A stretch of DNA of 64,000 bases from Gammaproteobacteria bacterium. Its GTDB lineage: Bacteria; Pseudomonadota; Gammaproteobacteria; Enterobacterales; Alteromonadaceae. Both the position numbers and the translations under genes were made by a program. Below, piece by piece: positions 52,817-62,505 of this stretch. The notes beneath the pieces are model-generated. The model had not been told where the DNA came from. It worked only from the letters and a program-made list of their open reading frames with translations, and did not search any database. The stretch spans positions 46,138-110,137 of the forward strand of contig JAHJZX010000014.1 of the NCBI GenBank assembly GCA_018826295.1. Reading direction: 5' to 3'. How positions within the stretch are numbered: the stretch's first letter is position 1; each line of letters starts with the position of its first letter.

Positions 52817-52836
52817 ATAATATCGCGCTGAAAATT

Positions 52837-52852
52837 TGGCCTGAGATTTGCA
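52837..52852 (+). promoter_or_regulatory. Sigma-54-type promoter of the flgBCDE operon
   Basis: TGGCCTGAGATTTGCA keeps the -24 GG and -12 GC at the right spacing, 38 bases before the flgB ATG. The core is nearly the same as at 45294 (TGGCCTGAAATTTGCT). Confidence 0.65.
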
Positions 52853-52889
52853 TTTGAATTGCCATCGGTAACAGACAGGTGGCAAAAAA

Positions 52890-53291
52890 ATGGCAATCAG
52901 TTTTGAAAAAGCATTTGGTATGCACCCTGACGCCATGCTGGTGCGGGATCGGCGGGCTCAGGTATTGGCAGAAAATATCGCCAATGCAGATACTCCGGGC
53001 TATAAAGCCAAGGATCTGGATTTTCAGCAAGCACTGAATAATGCTCAGGCCAGACAAGCCGGTGCCATGCAGCGCACCCATGAACAACATTTCCACATTT
53101 CTACAGCCAGCCGGCATGAAACCAAATTTCGCAACCCTGATCAGCCTGATACCGGCGACGGCAATAGCGTTGATATTCATCGCGAACGTAATGCCTTTAT
53201 GCAAAACAGCCTGGAATATCAGGCCAGCTTAGGTTTTCTTAATTCCCGTATTGGCGGCCTGAAAAAAGCCATCACCGGTGGAGGACAATAA
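52890..53291 (+). CDS. flgB: Flagellar rod protein FlgB
   Basis: 133 residues. Rod protein N-terminal motif RRAQVLAENIANADTPGYKAKDLDF, in pieces VLAENIANADTPGYKAKDLD, is the axial-protein signature. C-terminal helix ends NSRIGGLKKAITGGGQ. First gene of the operon; flgC follows 2 bases after the stop. Confidence 0.95.
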   Translation: MAISFEKAFGMHPDAMLVRDRRAQVLAENIANADTPGYKAKDLDFQQALNNAQARQAGAMQRTHEQHFHISTASRHETKFRNPDQPDTGDGNSVDIHRERNAFMQNSLEYQASLGFLNSRIGGLKKAITGGGQ

Positions 53292-53293
53292 CC

Positions 53294-53719
53294 ATGGGTG
53301 CTTTTAATATTTTTGATATTACCGGTAGCGGTATGACGGCGCAGTCACTGCGTATGAACACTACCGCCAGTAACATAGCGAATGCCAACAGTGTCAGTAG
53401 TAGTGTTGAGCAAACCTATCGTGGCAGACATCCGGTATTTGCCGCTGAACTGTCGCAGGCTAAACGTATGCAAGGCGATGCCAGCGTTGGTGTCAAAGTG
53501 CTGGGCATTGTCGAGTCCGACGCGCCGCTAAATGTAGAGTATGCGCCAAACCATCCGCTGGCGGATGACAATGGTTATATCTATAAGCCCAATATCAACA
53601 TTATGGAAGAGATGGCGAATATGATTTCGGCGTCACGCTCCTACGAAACCAATGTGCAAACTGCCGATGCTGCCAAGCAGATGGTGATGCGGACACTGCG
53701 GCTTGGACAACAGGGATAA
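53294..53719 (+). CDS. flgC: Flagellar rod protein FlgC
   Basis: 141 residues, normal length. N-terminal LRMNTTASNIANANSVSSSV, the conserved middle VLGIVESDAPLNVEYAPNHP, YKPNINIMEEMANMISASRS and YETNVQTADAAKQMVMRTLR identify it. Coiled axial helices pack in the proximal rod. Confidence 0.95.
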   Translation: MGAFNIFDITGSGMTAQSLRMNTTASNIANANSVSSSVEQTYRGRHPVFAAELSQAKRMQGDASVGVKVLGIVESDAPLNVEYAPNHPLADDNGYIYKPNINIMEEMANMISASRSYETNVQTADAAKQMVMRTLRLGQQG

Positions 53720-53729
53720 GGAGTAGCAC

Positions 53730-54458
53730 ATGACTACGGGTGTAAATAACAACTCTGCCCTAGATGGCATGTACTGGGACAACGGCAAAAAAACACCGGA
53801 TAAAAACAATGGTGCGCTGACTCAGGCCGACTTTTTTGCCTTGCTAACCCAGCAATTGGCGTATCAGGATCCGACCAAACCGGTCGAGAATGATCAAATG
53901 ATTGCGCAAATGACCAATTTCACTATGGCAGATGGCATAGGCTCGCTCAATGAAAGCTTCAAGGGGTTAGCCCAAAGCATGACGTCAAACCAAGCGTTGC
54001 AAGCGTCTTCTTTGGTGGGGCGCACTGTACTGACGCAATCGGATGAAATCGTGTTTACCGGCGAAACTTTATCGCGCGGCAATATTGAACTGGACAAAGC
54101 CGCGACGCTGATGAAAGTACGGATAGAAAACGAAAAAGGCGAGCTGGTGCAATCATTCAGCGTGGAAAACCCACAAGTGGGTAAAAACGAGTTTATTTGG
54201 GATGGCACCTATATGCCTTCAGGCGCAGGTAGTGCTGCTGAAGTAGATGGTGAGGTGTCCGACCGGGTGAAGGCTGGCGTGTATAAAGTCAAAGTTGATG
54301 TGAGTTATGCCGATGGAACCAACGCCAGTTTACCGGTAAACGTTTATACCCCGGTCGGCAGCGTAAGCCTGAATGGCCAGGGTGGCAGCATTATGCTTAA
54401 CCTGCTGGGTTTAGGGCAGGTTAAATTAAGTGATGTATTAGAAGTTTCATATAGTTAA
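53730..54458 (+). CDS. flgD: Flagellar hook-assembly cap protein FlgD
   Basis: 242 residues. The conserved N-terminus is LTQADFFALLTQQLAYQDPT followed by KPVENDQMIAQMTNFTMADG. The rest is the FlgD tudor/Ig-like part (LVGRTVLTQSDEIVF ... VYKVKVDVSYADG). It caps the growing hook and is shed after hook completion. Confidence 0.94.
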   Translation: MTTGVNNNSALDGMYWDNGKKTPDKNNGALTQADFFALLTQQLAYQDPTKPVENDQMIAQMTNFTMADGIGSLNESFKGLAQSMTSNQALQASSLVGRTVLTQSDEIVFTGETLSRGNIELDKAATLMKVRIENEKGELVQSFSVENPQVGKNEFIWDGTYMPSGAGSAAEVDGEVSDRVKAGVYKVKVDVSYADGTNASLPVNVYTPVGSVSLNGQGGSIMLNLLGLGQVKLSDVLEVSYS

Positions 54459-54475
54459 GCGAGCTGAGGTGAATT

Positions 54476-55933
54476 ATGAGTTTTAATATTGCATTGAGCG
54501 GCCTGGCCGCGGCGCAAAAAGATTTAGATGTTACTGCGAATAATATCGCTAACGTAAATACTACAGGTTTTAAAGAATCGCGGGCAGAGTTTGCTGATGT
54601 GTACGCCACATCAATTTTTGCATCAGGTCGCACCAAAGTGGGTGATGGTGTAACTACCTCAACGGTAGCGCAGCAGTTTAGCCAGGGCGCTTTGCAATTT
54701 ACCAATAACTCGCTGGATTTAGCCATTACCGGTGAAGGCTTTTTCGCCCTGACACCGGATAGGCAATCTCAGGATCTTACCTATACCCGTTCGGGCGCTT
54801 TTAAGCTGAATAAAGACAATTTTATTGTTGATAATAACGGCAATTATTTACAGGGTTTCGCTGTTGATGCCGTAACCGGTGAAAACCAGTCGGTTAGCTT
54901 AAGCACCACGCAACCGATTGCCATTCCGACATCGGCCGGGGCGCCAAGGGCGACCAACAATATTTTCCTGAGTATGAATGTAGACTCGCGCGCGGTTGAA
55001 CTTCCGAGAAACCCGGGTAACTTTAACCCAGGTGACCGCTCAACCTACACCCATTCAACCTCAGTAACTGTTTATGACAGCTTGGGTGAGGCGCACACGG
55101 TAACAACCTACTTCCGTAAAGTTGAGCCGGACGATCCGTTAAACCCGCCGGCGTGGAATGAATGGCAAACCTTTGTTGTGTTTGACGATAATACCGCCAT
55201 GCCAGCTGCGCCGGCTTATGTTTCGGATCCAACGGCTCCGGGTTATCCCGGCCTGGATTTAAGTGAGTGGGGTAATGGTACCGGCGCTCTGCCTTATGAT
55301 GGTAATGGCGGTGTCTTTATTGGTGACTCCCTGTTTTTTGATCCCAATGGTAATCTGATTTTACCTGCGGTACCGCCAGTGGTGCCGGTGTTAACTACAC
55401 CGAATTTAACTCTGCCGGCAGAAGCACTCAGCGCTCCTACTGCTAATTATCTGACCAATGGTGCCCAGTACGCCCAGGATGTTACGGTTAATTACCGTGA
55501 TGCGTCTGGTGTGCGGTTACCAACCCAATATGCCTCAAACTTTGATGTGTCAAACCTGAGCCAGGATGGTACGACTGTGGGCAGTTTGACCGGTGTCGAT
55601 ATTGATTCATTTGGCCGGGTACTCGCCAGCTATAGCAATGGCGACTCGTCTTATCTGGCGCAGGTTACATTAGTGCGCTTTGCCAATGTGCAGGGCTTAA
55701 AACAGGTCGGTAATACATCCTGGAAGCAAAGCATTACTTCTGGTGAGCCTATTGGCGGTCAGGCCAATATAGGCACCTTTGGCGCCGTAAATGCGTCTGC
55801 GTTAGAGCAATCAAACGTCAACCTGACAACTGAGCTGGTTGACTTAATCAGCGCGCAGCGTAATTTCCAGGCTAACTCCAGGGCGTTGGAAGTAAACAGC
55901 ACCTTGCAGCAAACCGTGCTGCAAATTCGGTAA
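54476..55933 (+). CDS. flgE: Flagellar hook protein FlgE
   Basis: 485 residues. Begins MSFNIALSGLAAAQKDLDVT then ANNIANVNTTGFKESRAEFA, and ends with SNVNLTTELVDLISAQRNFQ and ANSRALEVNSTLQQTVLQIR, the axial-protein hallmarks. The middle (about 170-350) is a variable surface domain rich in Pro and Asn. An intrinsic terminator follows, so flgBCDE is one unit. Confidence 0.95.
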   Translation: MSFNIALSGLAAAQKDLDVTANNIANVNTTGFKESRAEFADVYATSIFASGRTKVGDGVTTSTVAQQFSQGALQFTNNSLDLAITGEGFFALTPDRQSQDLTYTRSGAFKLNKDNFIVDNNGNYLQGFAVDAVTGENQSVSLSTTQPIAIPTSAGAPRATNNIFLSMNVDSRAVELPRNPGNFNPGDRSTYTHSTSVTVYDSLGEAHTVTTYFRKVEPDDPLNPPAWNEWQTFVVFDDNTAMPAAPAYVSDPTAPGYPGLDLSEWGNGTGALPYDGNGGVFIGDSLFFDPNGNLILPAVPPVVPVLTTPNLTLPAEALSAPTANYLTNGAQYAQDVTVNYRDASGVRLPTQYASNFDVSNLSQDGTTVGSLTGVDIDSFGRVLASYSNGDSSYLAQVTLVRFANVQGLKQVGNTSWKQSITSGEPIGGQANIGTFGAVNASALEQSNVNLTTELVDLISAQRNFQANSRALEVNSTLQQTVLQIR

Positions 55934-55951
55934 AACTACTTCAGTTGTATT

Positions 55952-55979
55952 AAACACCACCTGCGGGTGGTGTTTTTTT
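55952..55979 (+). terminator. Intrinsic terminator of flgBCDE
   Basis: AAACACCACC-TGCG-GGTGGTGTTT with a run of T after it. Confidence 0.9.
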
Positions 55980-56008
55980 GTCCTCTATTTACCCCTTACA
56001 CCTTTTTA

Positions 56009-56024
56009 TGGCATCAATTTTGCT
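56009..56024 (+). promoter_or_regulatory. Sigma-54-type promoter of flgF-flgL
   Basis: TGGCATCAATTTTGCT has TGGCA and TTGCT with exact spacing, 45 bases before the flgF ATG. It restarts transcription after the flgE terminator. Confidence 0.68.
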
Positions 56025-56068
56025 TTCACTATCTGTATAAGCCGTAGTAACAGATCACGGAGAGCCAA

Positions 56069-56815
56069 ATGGACCGTCTGCTATACATCGCCATGAGTGG
56101 TGCTAAAGAAAATATGAATGGTTTAGCAGTAAGGGCAAATAACCTTGCTAATACCGGTACTGTGGGCTTTAAAGCAGATTTTGAACAAGCGCGCTCTATG
56201 CAGGCGTTTGGTGATGGCTTGCCCAGCCGGGTATTTTCGCTGACAGAACAGCCAGGTCAAAACTTTGACGCCGGCGCTATCATCATGACCGAGCGTGATC
56301 TGGACGTTGCCATTCAGGGCGATGGCTGGCTGGCGGTGCAAGCTCCGGATGGTACTGAAGCCTATACCCGCGGCGGCAATTTACAACTCAATGCTCTGGG
56401 TATGCTGGAAACATCTTCCGGGTTAGCCGTAATGGGGGACGATGGTCCAATCCAACTACCGGTTCCGCTGGCAAAGCTGGAAATTGGTAATGACGGCACC
56501 ATCAGCGCTTTACCACAAGGTGCACCTGCAGACGCAATCGCAGCCGTTGGCCGCATTAAGCTGGTGAAGCCGTTAAACAGCGAGATGGAAAAAGGCAACG
56601 ATGGTTTATTCCGCCGCAAAGACGGACAGCTTGCCGAGGCGGCGCCAGATGTGAATTTACTCAATGGTGCCATTGAAGGCAGTAATGTTAATGCAGTGGG
56701 CGAAATGACATACATGATCAGCTTGCAGCGTCAGTTTGAATTGCAGGTAAAAATGATGAAGAGCGCTGAAGATATGGATCGACAGCAAGTTCAGTTACTT
56801 CGGATCGTAGGTTAA
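56069..56815 (+). CDS. flgF: Flagellar rod protein FlgF
   Basis: 248 residues. Opening MDRLLYIAMSGAKENMNGLA and VRANNLANTGTVGFKADFEQ, then DVAIQGDGWLAVQAPDG and the C-terminal EGSNVNAVGEMTYMISLQRQ, are the distal-rod pattern. First gene of the second operon. Confidence 0.95.
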   Translation: MDRLLYIAMSGAKENMNGLAVRANNLANTGTVGFKADFEQARSMQAFGDGLPSRVFSLTEQPGQNFDAGAIIMTERDLDVAIQGDGWLAVQAPDGTEAYTRGGNLQLNALGMLETSSGLAVMGDDGPIQLPVPLAKLEIGNDGTISALPQGAPADAIAAVGRIKLVKPLNSEMEKGNDGLFRRKDGQLAEAAPDVNLLNGAIEGSNVNAVGEMTYMISLQRQFELQVKMMKSAEDMDRQQVQLLRIVG

Positions 56816-56850
56816 TAACCAGATAACGGGTCAAGGCCCGGGAGGCAGCT

Positions 56851-57639
56851 ATGCATCCAGCTTTATGGATCAGTAAAACCGGTTTAGACGCCAAGCAGCG
56901 TGACATATCGGTCATTTCCAACAACCTGGCTAACGCCAGTACTGTCGGTTTTAAGAAAAGCCGTGCCATCTTTGAAGATTTGCTGTACCAAAATGTGAAT
57001 CAGCCAGGTGGTGCGTCGTCACAAAATACTGAGTTACCCAATGGCTTAATGATTGGTGCCGGAACTAAGGTCGTGGCAACGCAAAAAAACTTTACTCAGG
57101 GCAATATGATTACTACTGATAACAGTATGGACATCATGATCCAGGGCCACGGTTTTTTTGAAATTCTGATGCCGGACGGCACTATCTCTTACACCCGCAA
57201 CGGCCAGTTTACCGTTGATGACGAAGGCAACCTGGTTACCTCAGGTGCCGGATACCAGTTGCAGCCCAATATAGTGCTGCCGCCGGATGCGCAAAGCTTA
57301 ACCGTTGCGCAGGATGGTCAGGTTTCCGTGCAGCTGCCGGGGCAGGGCGAGCCGGCGGTACTGGGCCAACTTACGGTAACTAATTTTATCAATCCGGCCG
57401 GGCTTGAGCCGGTAGGGCAAAACCTGTTTCGCGAAACAGGCGCCAGTGGCGACCCTGTGCAGGGTATTCCCGGGTTGGAAGGCCTTGGCATTATTGTGCA
57501 GGGCGCTTTGGAAACATCCAACGTCAATGTTACCGAAGAGCTGGTTAGCTTAATTGAAAGCCAGCGGGTTTATGAAATGAATTCAAAAGTCATTTCATCT
57601 GTCGATCAGATGTTGGGCTTTGCCATTCAGCAGTTGTAA
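56851..57639 (+). CDS. flgG: Flagellar rod protein FlgG
   Basis: 262 residues. MHPALWISKTGLDAKQRDIS, NNLANASTVGFKKSRAIFED, IMIQGHGFFEILMPDG and SNVNVTEELVSLIESQRVYE match distal-rod FlgG. A good GGAGG ribosome site precedes the ATG. Confidence 0.96.
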   Translation: MHPALWISKTGLDAKQRDISVISNNLANASTVGFKKSRAIFEDLLYQNVNQPGGASSQNTELPNGLMIGAGTKVVATQKNFTQGNMITTDNSMDIMIQGHGFFEILMPDGTISYTRNGQFTVDDEGNLVTSGAGYQLQPNIVLPPDAQSLTVAQDGQVSVQLPGQGEPAVLGQLTVTNFINPAGLEPVGQNLFRETGASGDPVQGIPGLEGLGIIVQGALETSNVNVTEELVSLIESQRVYEMNSKVISSVDQMLGFAIQQL

Positions 57640-57650
57640 TTGGAGGCGTT

Positions 57651-58328
57651 ATGTTACGCATTATTATTGGTGTTGGTTTGGGTATGGCGTTGTCTGGCTG
57701 CGCGGCATTGCAGGAGCCACAGGCAAACGATCCTTATTTTGCCCCGTTGCAACCAGAAGTGCCAAGTCGGCAACTGGTACAAAATGGCTCTCTGTTTGCA
57801 CAGCAGTACTCCAATAGCCTGTATTCCGATAATAAAGCGCGACATGAAGGCGATATTATTACTGTTGTACTGAAAGAACGTACTCAGGCCAGTAAAAATG
57901 CTAAGACGGAAACAAAGAAAGACAGTTCAGCGTCATTTGACCCCATGGTAGGCCTGGGTGGGCGCGATATTTCAGTGGCCGGAAATGTGCTGCAGTTTGG
58001 TGCTAATTCAGCGTCAAATTATAAAGGGGATGCAAAAGCCGATCAGAGTAACTCGCTGGTCGGGGATATCTCGGTAAATGTATTGCAGGTACTGGCAAAC
58101 GGCAATCTGGTTATCCGCGGTGAAAAATGGCTGACGCTAAACACCGGTAAAGAATATATCCGCTTAACCGGCGTTATCCGCTCGCAGGATGTCGATGTCA
58201 ATAATACGGTTGAATCGACAAAAATTGCCAATGCCCGTATTGAATACAGCGGTACAGGCGCGCATCACAATGGCCAGTCGCCAGGCTGGTTAAGCCGGTT
58301 TTTTAGTAGCCCATTGTGGCCATTTTAG
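57651..58328 (+). CDS. flgH: Flagellar L-ring lipoprotein FlgH
   Basis: 225 residues. Lipobox MALSGC (Cys 17) anchors it in the outer membrane. [40 protein letters not shown] and a C-terminal [20 protein letters not shown] are FlgH-specific. It forms the L ring with the P ring made by FlgI. Confidence 0.95.
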   Translation: MLRIIIGVGLGMALSGCAALQEPQANDPYFAPLQPEVPSRQLVQNGSLFAQQYSNSLYSDNKARHEGDIITVVLKERTQASKNAKTETKKDSSASFDPMVGLGGRDISVAGNVLQFGANSASNYKGDAKADQSNSLVGDISVNVLQVLANGNLVIRGEKWLTLNTGKEYIRLTGVIRSQDVDVNNTVESTKIANARIEYSGTGAHHNGQSPGWLSRFFSSPLWPF

Positions 58329-58338
58329 GAGCGCGACA

Positions 58339-59430
58339 ATGAAACGATTTATGGCTGTATTGTTGCCGTTAGCGCTGATGGTGTTACCCGCGCAGGCAGC
58401 ACGAATTAAAGATGTAGCCGATATTGAAGGCGTTCGCAGTAACCAACTGGTTGGCTATGGCCTGGTAGTGGGCTTGCCCGGTACCGGAGAGCAGGGCGCC
58501 TTTACCGAGCAAAGTTTTCGCACTATGTTGACCAATTTTGGTATCACCTTGCCGGCTAATCTGAAAGCGCAAACCAAAAATGTGGCGGCGGTAGTAGTGC
58601 ATGCTGAACTGCCGGCTTTTGCTAAACCAGGCCAGACGCTTAACGTTACTGTTTCATCGGTTGGCAGTGCCAAAGGTTTGCGTGGCGGCACCTTAATGCA
58701 AACCTTTTTAAAAGGTCTGGACGGTAATGTCTATGCGGTTGCGCAGGGCAGTCTAATTGTTAGCGGTTTGGGGGCCGAAGGCCTGGACGGTTCGCGTATT
58801 TTGGTCAACACCCCAACAGTGGGCAGTATTCCTAATGGTGCTATGGTAGAGCGCGAAGTGGTATCGCCTTTTGCACAGGGTGATTTTATTACCTTTAACC
58901 TGAAGCAATCCGATTTTACTACCTCAAAACGGCTGGCAGAGGCGATAAATGCTTTTATGGGGGCTGATACGGCCTATTCAATGGATGCGACTTCTGTACA
59001 GGTGCGGGCACCGCGTGATATCAGCCAGCGCGTATCTTACTTGTCGACACTGGAAAATCTGACGTTTGAACCAGGCGATAACGCCGCTAAAATTATTATC
59101 AATTCCCGTACCGGTACTATCGTGATAGGCAAAGAAGTGCGCTTGTTTCCGGCTGCGGTCACCCATGGTGGCTTAACGGTAACCATAGCGGAAAACCCAC
59201 GCGTGGTGCAGCCCAACCCTTTGGCTGAGGGGCAAACTGCTATTGAGGAAAATACTATTATCGATGTGCGGCCTGATCAGTCGCGGATGTTTAAATTTGA
59301 CCCAGGCGTAACACTGGATGATTTGGTGCGCACGGTTAATGCTGTTGGTGCTGCGCCAGGCGATCTAATGGCAATACTGGAAGCATTAAAAGAAGCCGGT
59401 GCTATTCACGGCGAATTGGTGGTGATCTGA
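58339..59430 (+). CDS. flgI: Flagellar P-ring protein FlgI
   Basis: 363 residues with signal peptide ([18 protein letters not shown]). Typical parts are [60 protein letters not shown] and the C-terminal [20 protein letters not shown]. It forms the periplasmic ring in the peptidoglycan, helped by FlgA. Confidence 0.96.
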   Translation: MKRFMAVLLPLALMVLPAQAARIKDVADIEGVRSNQLVGYGLVVGLPGTGEQGAFTEQSFRTMLTNFGITLPANLKAQTKNVAAVVVHAELPAFAKPGQTLNVTVSSVGSAKGLRGGTLMQTFLKGLDGNVYAVAQGSLIVSGLGAEGLDGSRILVNTPTVGSIPNGAMVEREVVSPFAQGDFITFNLKQSDFTTSKRLAEAINAFMGADTAYSMDATSVQVRAPRDISQRVSYLSTLENLTFEPGDNAAKIIINSRTGTIVIGKEVRLFPAAVTHGGLTVTIAENPRVVQPNPLAEGQTAIEENTIIDVRPDQSRMFKFDPGVTLDDLVRTVNAVGAAPGDLMAILEALKEAGAIHGELVVI

Positions 59431-59431
59431 A

Positions 59432-60433
59432 ATGGGCCCGGGCAGCAACCAGATGTCTTATCATGACTTAACCAGCCTGCAAAACATTCGCAGCCAGGCC
59501 GGTAAAGATGAAAAGGCGGCGTTGCGTCAGGCTGCCGAGCAATTTGAATCGATCTTTTTCGGTATGTTGCTTAGCAGCATGCGCAAAGCCAACGAAGCTT
59601 TTGAGGTGGACGGCATGATGAATAGCCAGACCACCAAATTTTACCGTGACATGCATGACAGCCAGATGTCGACCGAATTAGCCAAAAATGGCGCTTTAGG
59701 CCTAGCCGATATACTGGTGCAGCAGTTAAGCCCGGCTTTATCTGGCCGCCCGGCGGCAGACAAAAGTGATAAAGCCTCAGCGAATAAAACCAATACAGAT
59801 TTAATTATGCCGGCTTATCGCCAACCTGCAATCAAAGCAGCCGTTAAGCCAACTGATGGCGCACAGATGAAATCTGCGCAGACGCAGGCTGATAATCTGT
59901 CTGCAGAGGCCGGCTGGCAGGTTGCAAGCCCGCTGGATTTTGTGAAACAACTACTGCCAGCGGCGCAGCAAAGCGCCAAACTGCTGGGGTTAGATCCGCT
60001 GGCGCTGGTTGCTCAGGCCGCGCTGGAAACCGGTTGGGGACAGCGGATGATTAAAACAGCCAAGGGCGGCAACAGCTTTAACTTATTTGGTATAAAAGCA
60101 AACAACGGCTGGCAGGGTGATACTGCGGTGGTAAACACCCTGGAATACCGTCAGGGCATAGCGCAAAAAGAACAGGCAAAATTCCGCTCTTATGGCTCGT
60201 TAGAACACAGTCTGTCTGACTATGTCGCTTTTATCCGCGAAAACCCGCGTTATCAGCAGGCAGTTACAGCCAGCGAAGATCCGCAAGCTTATTTTGAACA
60301 ACTGCAGGTTGCCGGTTATGCCACAGATCCGGCTTATGCAAAAAAAATTATGGCGGTGTATCAAAGCCCTGCCATGCAACAGGTTCGGTCTGAGCTTAAT
60401 GAGGCTCAAGAAAATGCACCTAACGCCGATTAA
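59432..60433 (+). CDS. flgJ: Rod cap / peptidoglycan hydrolase FlgJ
   Basis: 333 residues in two parts. The N-terminal rod-cap domain (about 15-105) has LRQAAEQFESIFFGMLLSSM and MNSQTTKFYRDMHDSQMS. A linker to about 165 is rich in Ala, Lys and Thr. The C-terminal glucosaminidase (about 165-320) has LALVAQAALETGWGQRMIKT, whose Glu is the likely catalytic residue, then GGNSFNLFGIKANNGW. It opens the cell wall for the rod. Starts one base after the flgI stop. Confidence 0.93.
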   Translation: MGPGSNQMSYHDLTSLQNIRSQAGKDEKAALRQAAEQFESIFFGMLLSSMRKANEAFEVDGMMNSQTTKFYRDMHDSQMSTELAKNGALGLADILVQQLSPALSGRPAADKSDKASANKTNTDLIMPAYRQPAIKAAVKPTDGAQMKSAQTQADNLSAEAGWQVASPLDFVKQLLPAAQQSAKLLGLDPLALVAQAALETGWGQRMIKTAKGGNSFNLFGIKANNGWQGDTAVVNTLEYRQGIAQKEQAKFRSYGSLEHSLSDYVAFIRENPRYQQAVTASEDPQAYFEQLQVAGYATDPAYAKKIMAVYQSPAMQQVRSELNEAQENAPNAD

Positions 60434-60474
60434 TAGTCAACTGACACCCGACAGTGGTGTCGCCGGAGAGAGCA

Positions 60475-62502
60475 ATGTCTGATAATTTACTGCGCATAGG
60501 TACGTCCGCTGTGTTATCGAACAGCACTTTACTTAGCACCACCAGTAATAACATTGCCAACGTCAATACGCAGGGCTATTCAAGGCAGCGCACTGAGTTT
60601 GAAGCGCAGACGTTAGGTTTGGGGGTAGGTAAGGGAACGACAGAGCGGCTGGTAAGCGAATTTACCTCGGCCCAGCTTCGTCGCGATACCTCACAGCTGG
60701 CTTTTGCCAGTCAGTATACGGCAGAGGCGAACCGGATTGACGGTTTGTTTTCTAATCCGGCCAACAGCATTTCATCGGCAATGAATGACCTGTTTCAAAA
60801 ATTTCAAACGGCCAATAACGATCCCAGTGCCATCTCGACCCGACAATTAATTATCAGCAGCAGTGAATCATTAACCGACCGCTTTGCTACCTTGTCGAAT
60901 CTGGTATTGGATCAGGCAACCTATGTTAACCAGCAACTGGATTTAGATTTAACCCAAACCAACTCGTTAATCCGTAATATATCTGAACTTAACCGTAGTA
61001 TCGCCGGCTTTGGCCGGGGCGATAATAACCAGCCGCCGCTGGATTTACTTGACCGGCGCGATGAGGCGATGCGCCAGTTGTCAGAAAAGCTCGACATTAA
61101 AGTACTCGATTCTGACAATGGTGAAAAACTGGTGTTTATGGCTACCGGCCAATCACTGGTGGTTGAAAACGGTGAGTTTAGTATTTTAAGTCTGAACGGT
61201 GACCCGGACCCAAATGTACGTAATGTTCAGCTGAGCCTAAATTCCAAACCTTCGGTTATTCGTAATTTAGGCATTGAAGAAATGGGCGGTCAGCTAGGCG
61301 GCTTGCTTAAATTTCGTGACGATTTGTTAATTCCAACTCAAATGCAACTTGGCCAGTTGGCACTGGCAATGTCAGATAAATTAAACACACAAAACCGGCT
61401 GGGCATGAATGCTAATGGCGAGCTGGGTGGGGATTTATTTGTGCTGCCTCAAAGCAACGGCTTTGCATTTCAGGGCAATACCGGTGCCGGAACTGTTGCA
61501 GTAAGTATTGAACCGGGCCGGGCCTCACAGTTGCCGCCAAATGACTTTCTGTTAACCTTTACTGCGCCAAATACGCTGACGCTGGAAGCCACTGACACCT
61601 CGGGCAATGTGATACCCGGCTCGGCAATAGCTATTCCGGGCGTGGCGTTTCCGGCAACCCTTAACAGAGAAACACTGGGCGCCGGTTTTCCGGATATGTA
61701 TGGTTTATCACTCGTCGTGACAGGCCCGATGAATGACGGTGATCAGTTTGCGTTAAAGCCGCTCTCCAGCGCCGCACGCAATGTTAATCTGGCAACCACC
61801 CGCCCGGAAGATATTGCGCTGGCTTCGCCGGTACGTAGTCTGGTCGCACAGGATAATCTGGGCAACGGCCAGGTCGATAAGTTAATAGTGTCAAATACCA
61901 ATCCGGCAACGTCGCAGTTTGTTGCACCATCGTCTATTAATGGTGCGCCTTTTACTGTGACGCATATTGGTGGCAATCAGTTTGAAGTACGTGATAACAC
62001 TAACGCCTTGTTAGGTACGACTGCAGCGCTACCCAATGGCCAGTTTAATAACATTATGGCAGAGGCGGGTTTAGGCGCTTATGGCTTTGATTTTAATATT
62101 ACCGGTATTCCGCAAACCGGCGACAGTTTTACGATCGAATACAATACCGGTGGTTTTAATGATAACCGTAATGGTCTGGAGCTGGCCAAACAACAAACCG
62201 AAGAAACAATGCGCCGGTACGCGGTAGCCACACCTTCTGCCGATAACAGCGTCAGCTTTAACGAAGCATACGGCACTATGGTAAGTTTTGTTGGCGACAA
62301 GACCGCGCAGGCCAGAAACAGCCAGGCTGCAGCCGAAGCGCTATACTCACAGACACTGCAATTAAAAGAATCCTTGTCTGGTGTAAGCCTGGATGAAGAA
62401 GCCGCCAATCTGGTAAGGTTTCAGCAGTCTTATGCGGCAGCGGCGAAAATTATTTCGACGTCACAAACCATTTTTGACACCTTGATACAAGCGGTGAGGT
62501 AA
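60475..62502 (+). CDS. flgK: Hook-filament junction protein FlgK
   Basis: 675 residues from the ATG at 60475 (an in-frame ATG seven codons earlier is outside the conserved protein). N-terminal LSTTSNNIANVNTQGYSRQR and C-terminal LDEEAANLVRFQQSYAAAAK then IISTSQTIFDTLIQAVR are FlgK/HAP1 marks. The central part (about 320-560) is long and variable. It needs FlgN for export. Confidence 0.95.
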   Translation: MSDNLLRIGTSAVLSNSTLLSTTSNNIANVNTQGYSRQRTEFEAQTLGLGVGKGTTERLVSEFTSAQLRRDTSQLAFASQYTAEANRIDGLFSNPANSISSAMNDLFQKFQTANNDPSAISTRQLIISSSESLTDRFATLSNLVLDQATYVNQQLDLDLTQTNSLIRNISELNRSIAGFGRGDNNQPPLDLLDRRDEAMRQLSEKLDIKVLDSDNGEKLVFMATGQSLVVENGEFSILSLNGDPDPNVRNVQLSLNSKPSVIRNLGIEEMGGQLGGLLKFRDDLLIPTQMQLGQLALAMSDKLNTQNRLGMNANGELGGDLFVLPQSNGFAFQGNTGAGTVAVSIEPGRASQLPPNDFLLTFTAPNTLTLEATDTSGNVIPGSAIAIPGVAFPATLNRETLGAGFPDMYGLSLVVTGPMNDGDQFALKPLSSAARNVNLATTRPEDIALASPVRSLVAQDNLGNGQVDKLIVSNTNPATSQFVAPSSINGAPFTVTHIGGNQFEVRDNTNALLGTTAALPNGQFNNIMAEAGLGAYGFDFNITGIPQTGDSFTIEYNTGGFNDNRNGLELAKQQTEETMRRYAVATPSADNSVSFNEAYGTMVSFVGDKTAQARNSQAAAEALYSQTLQLKESLSGVSLDEEAANLVRFQQSYAAAAKIISTSQTIFDTLIQAVR

Positions 62503-62505
62503 TGT

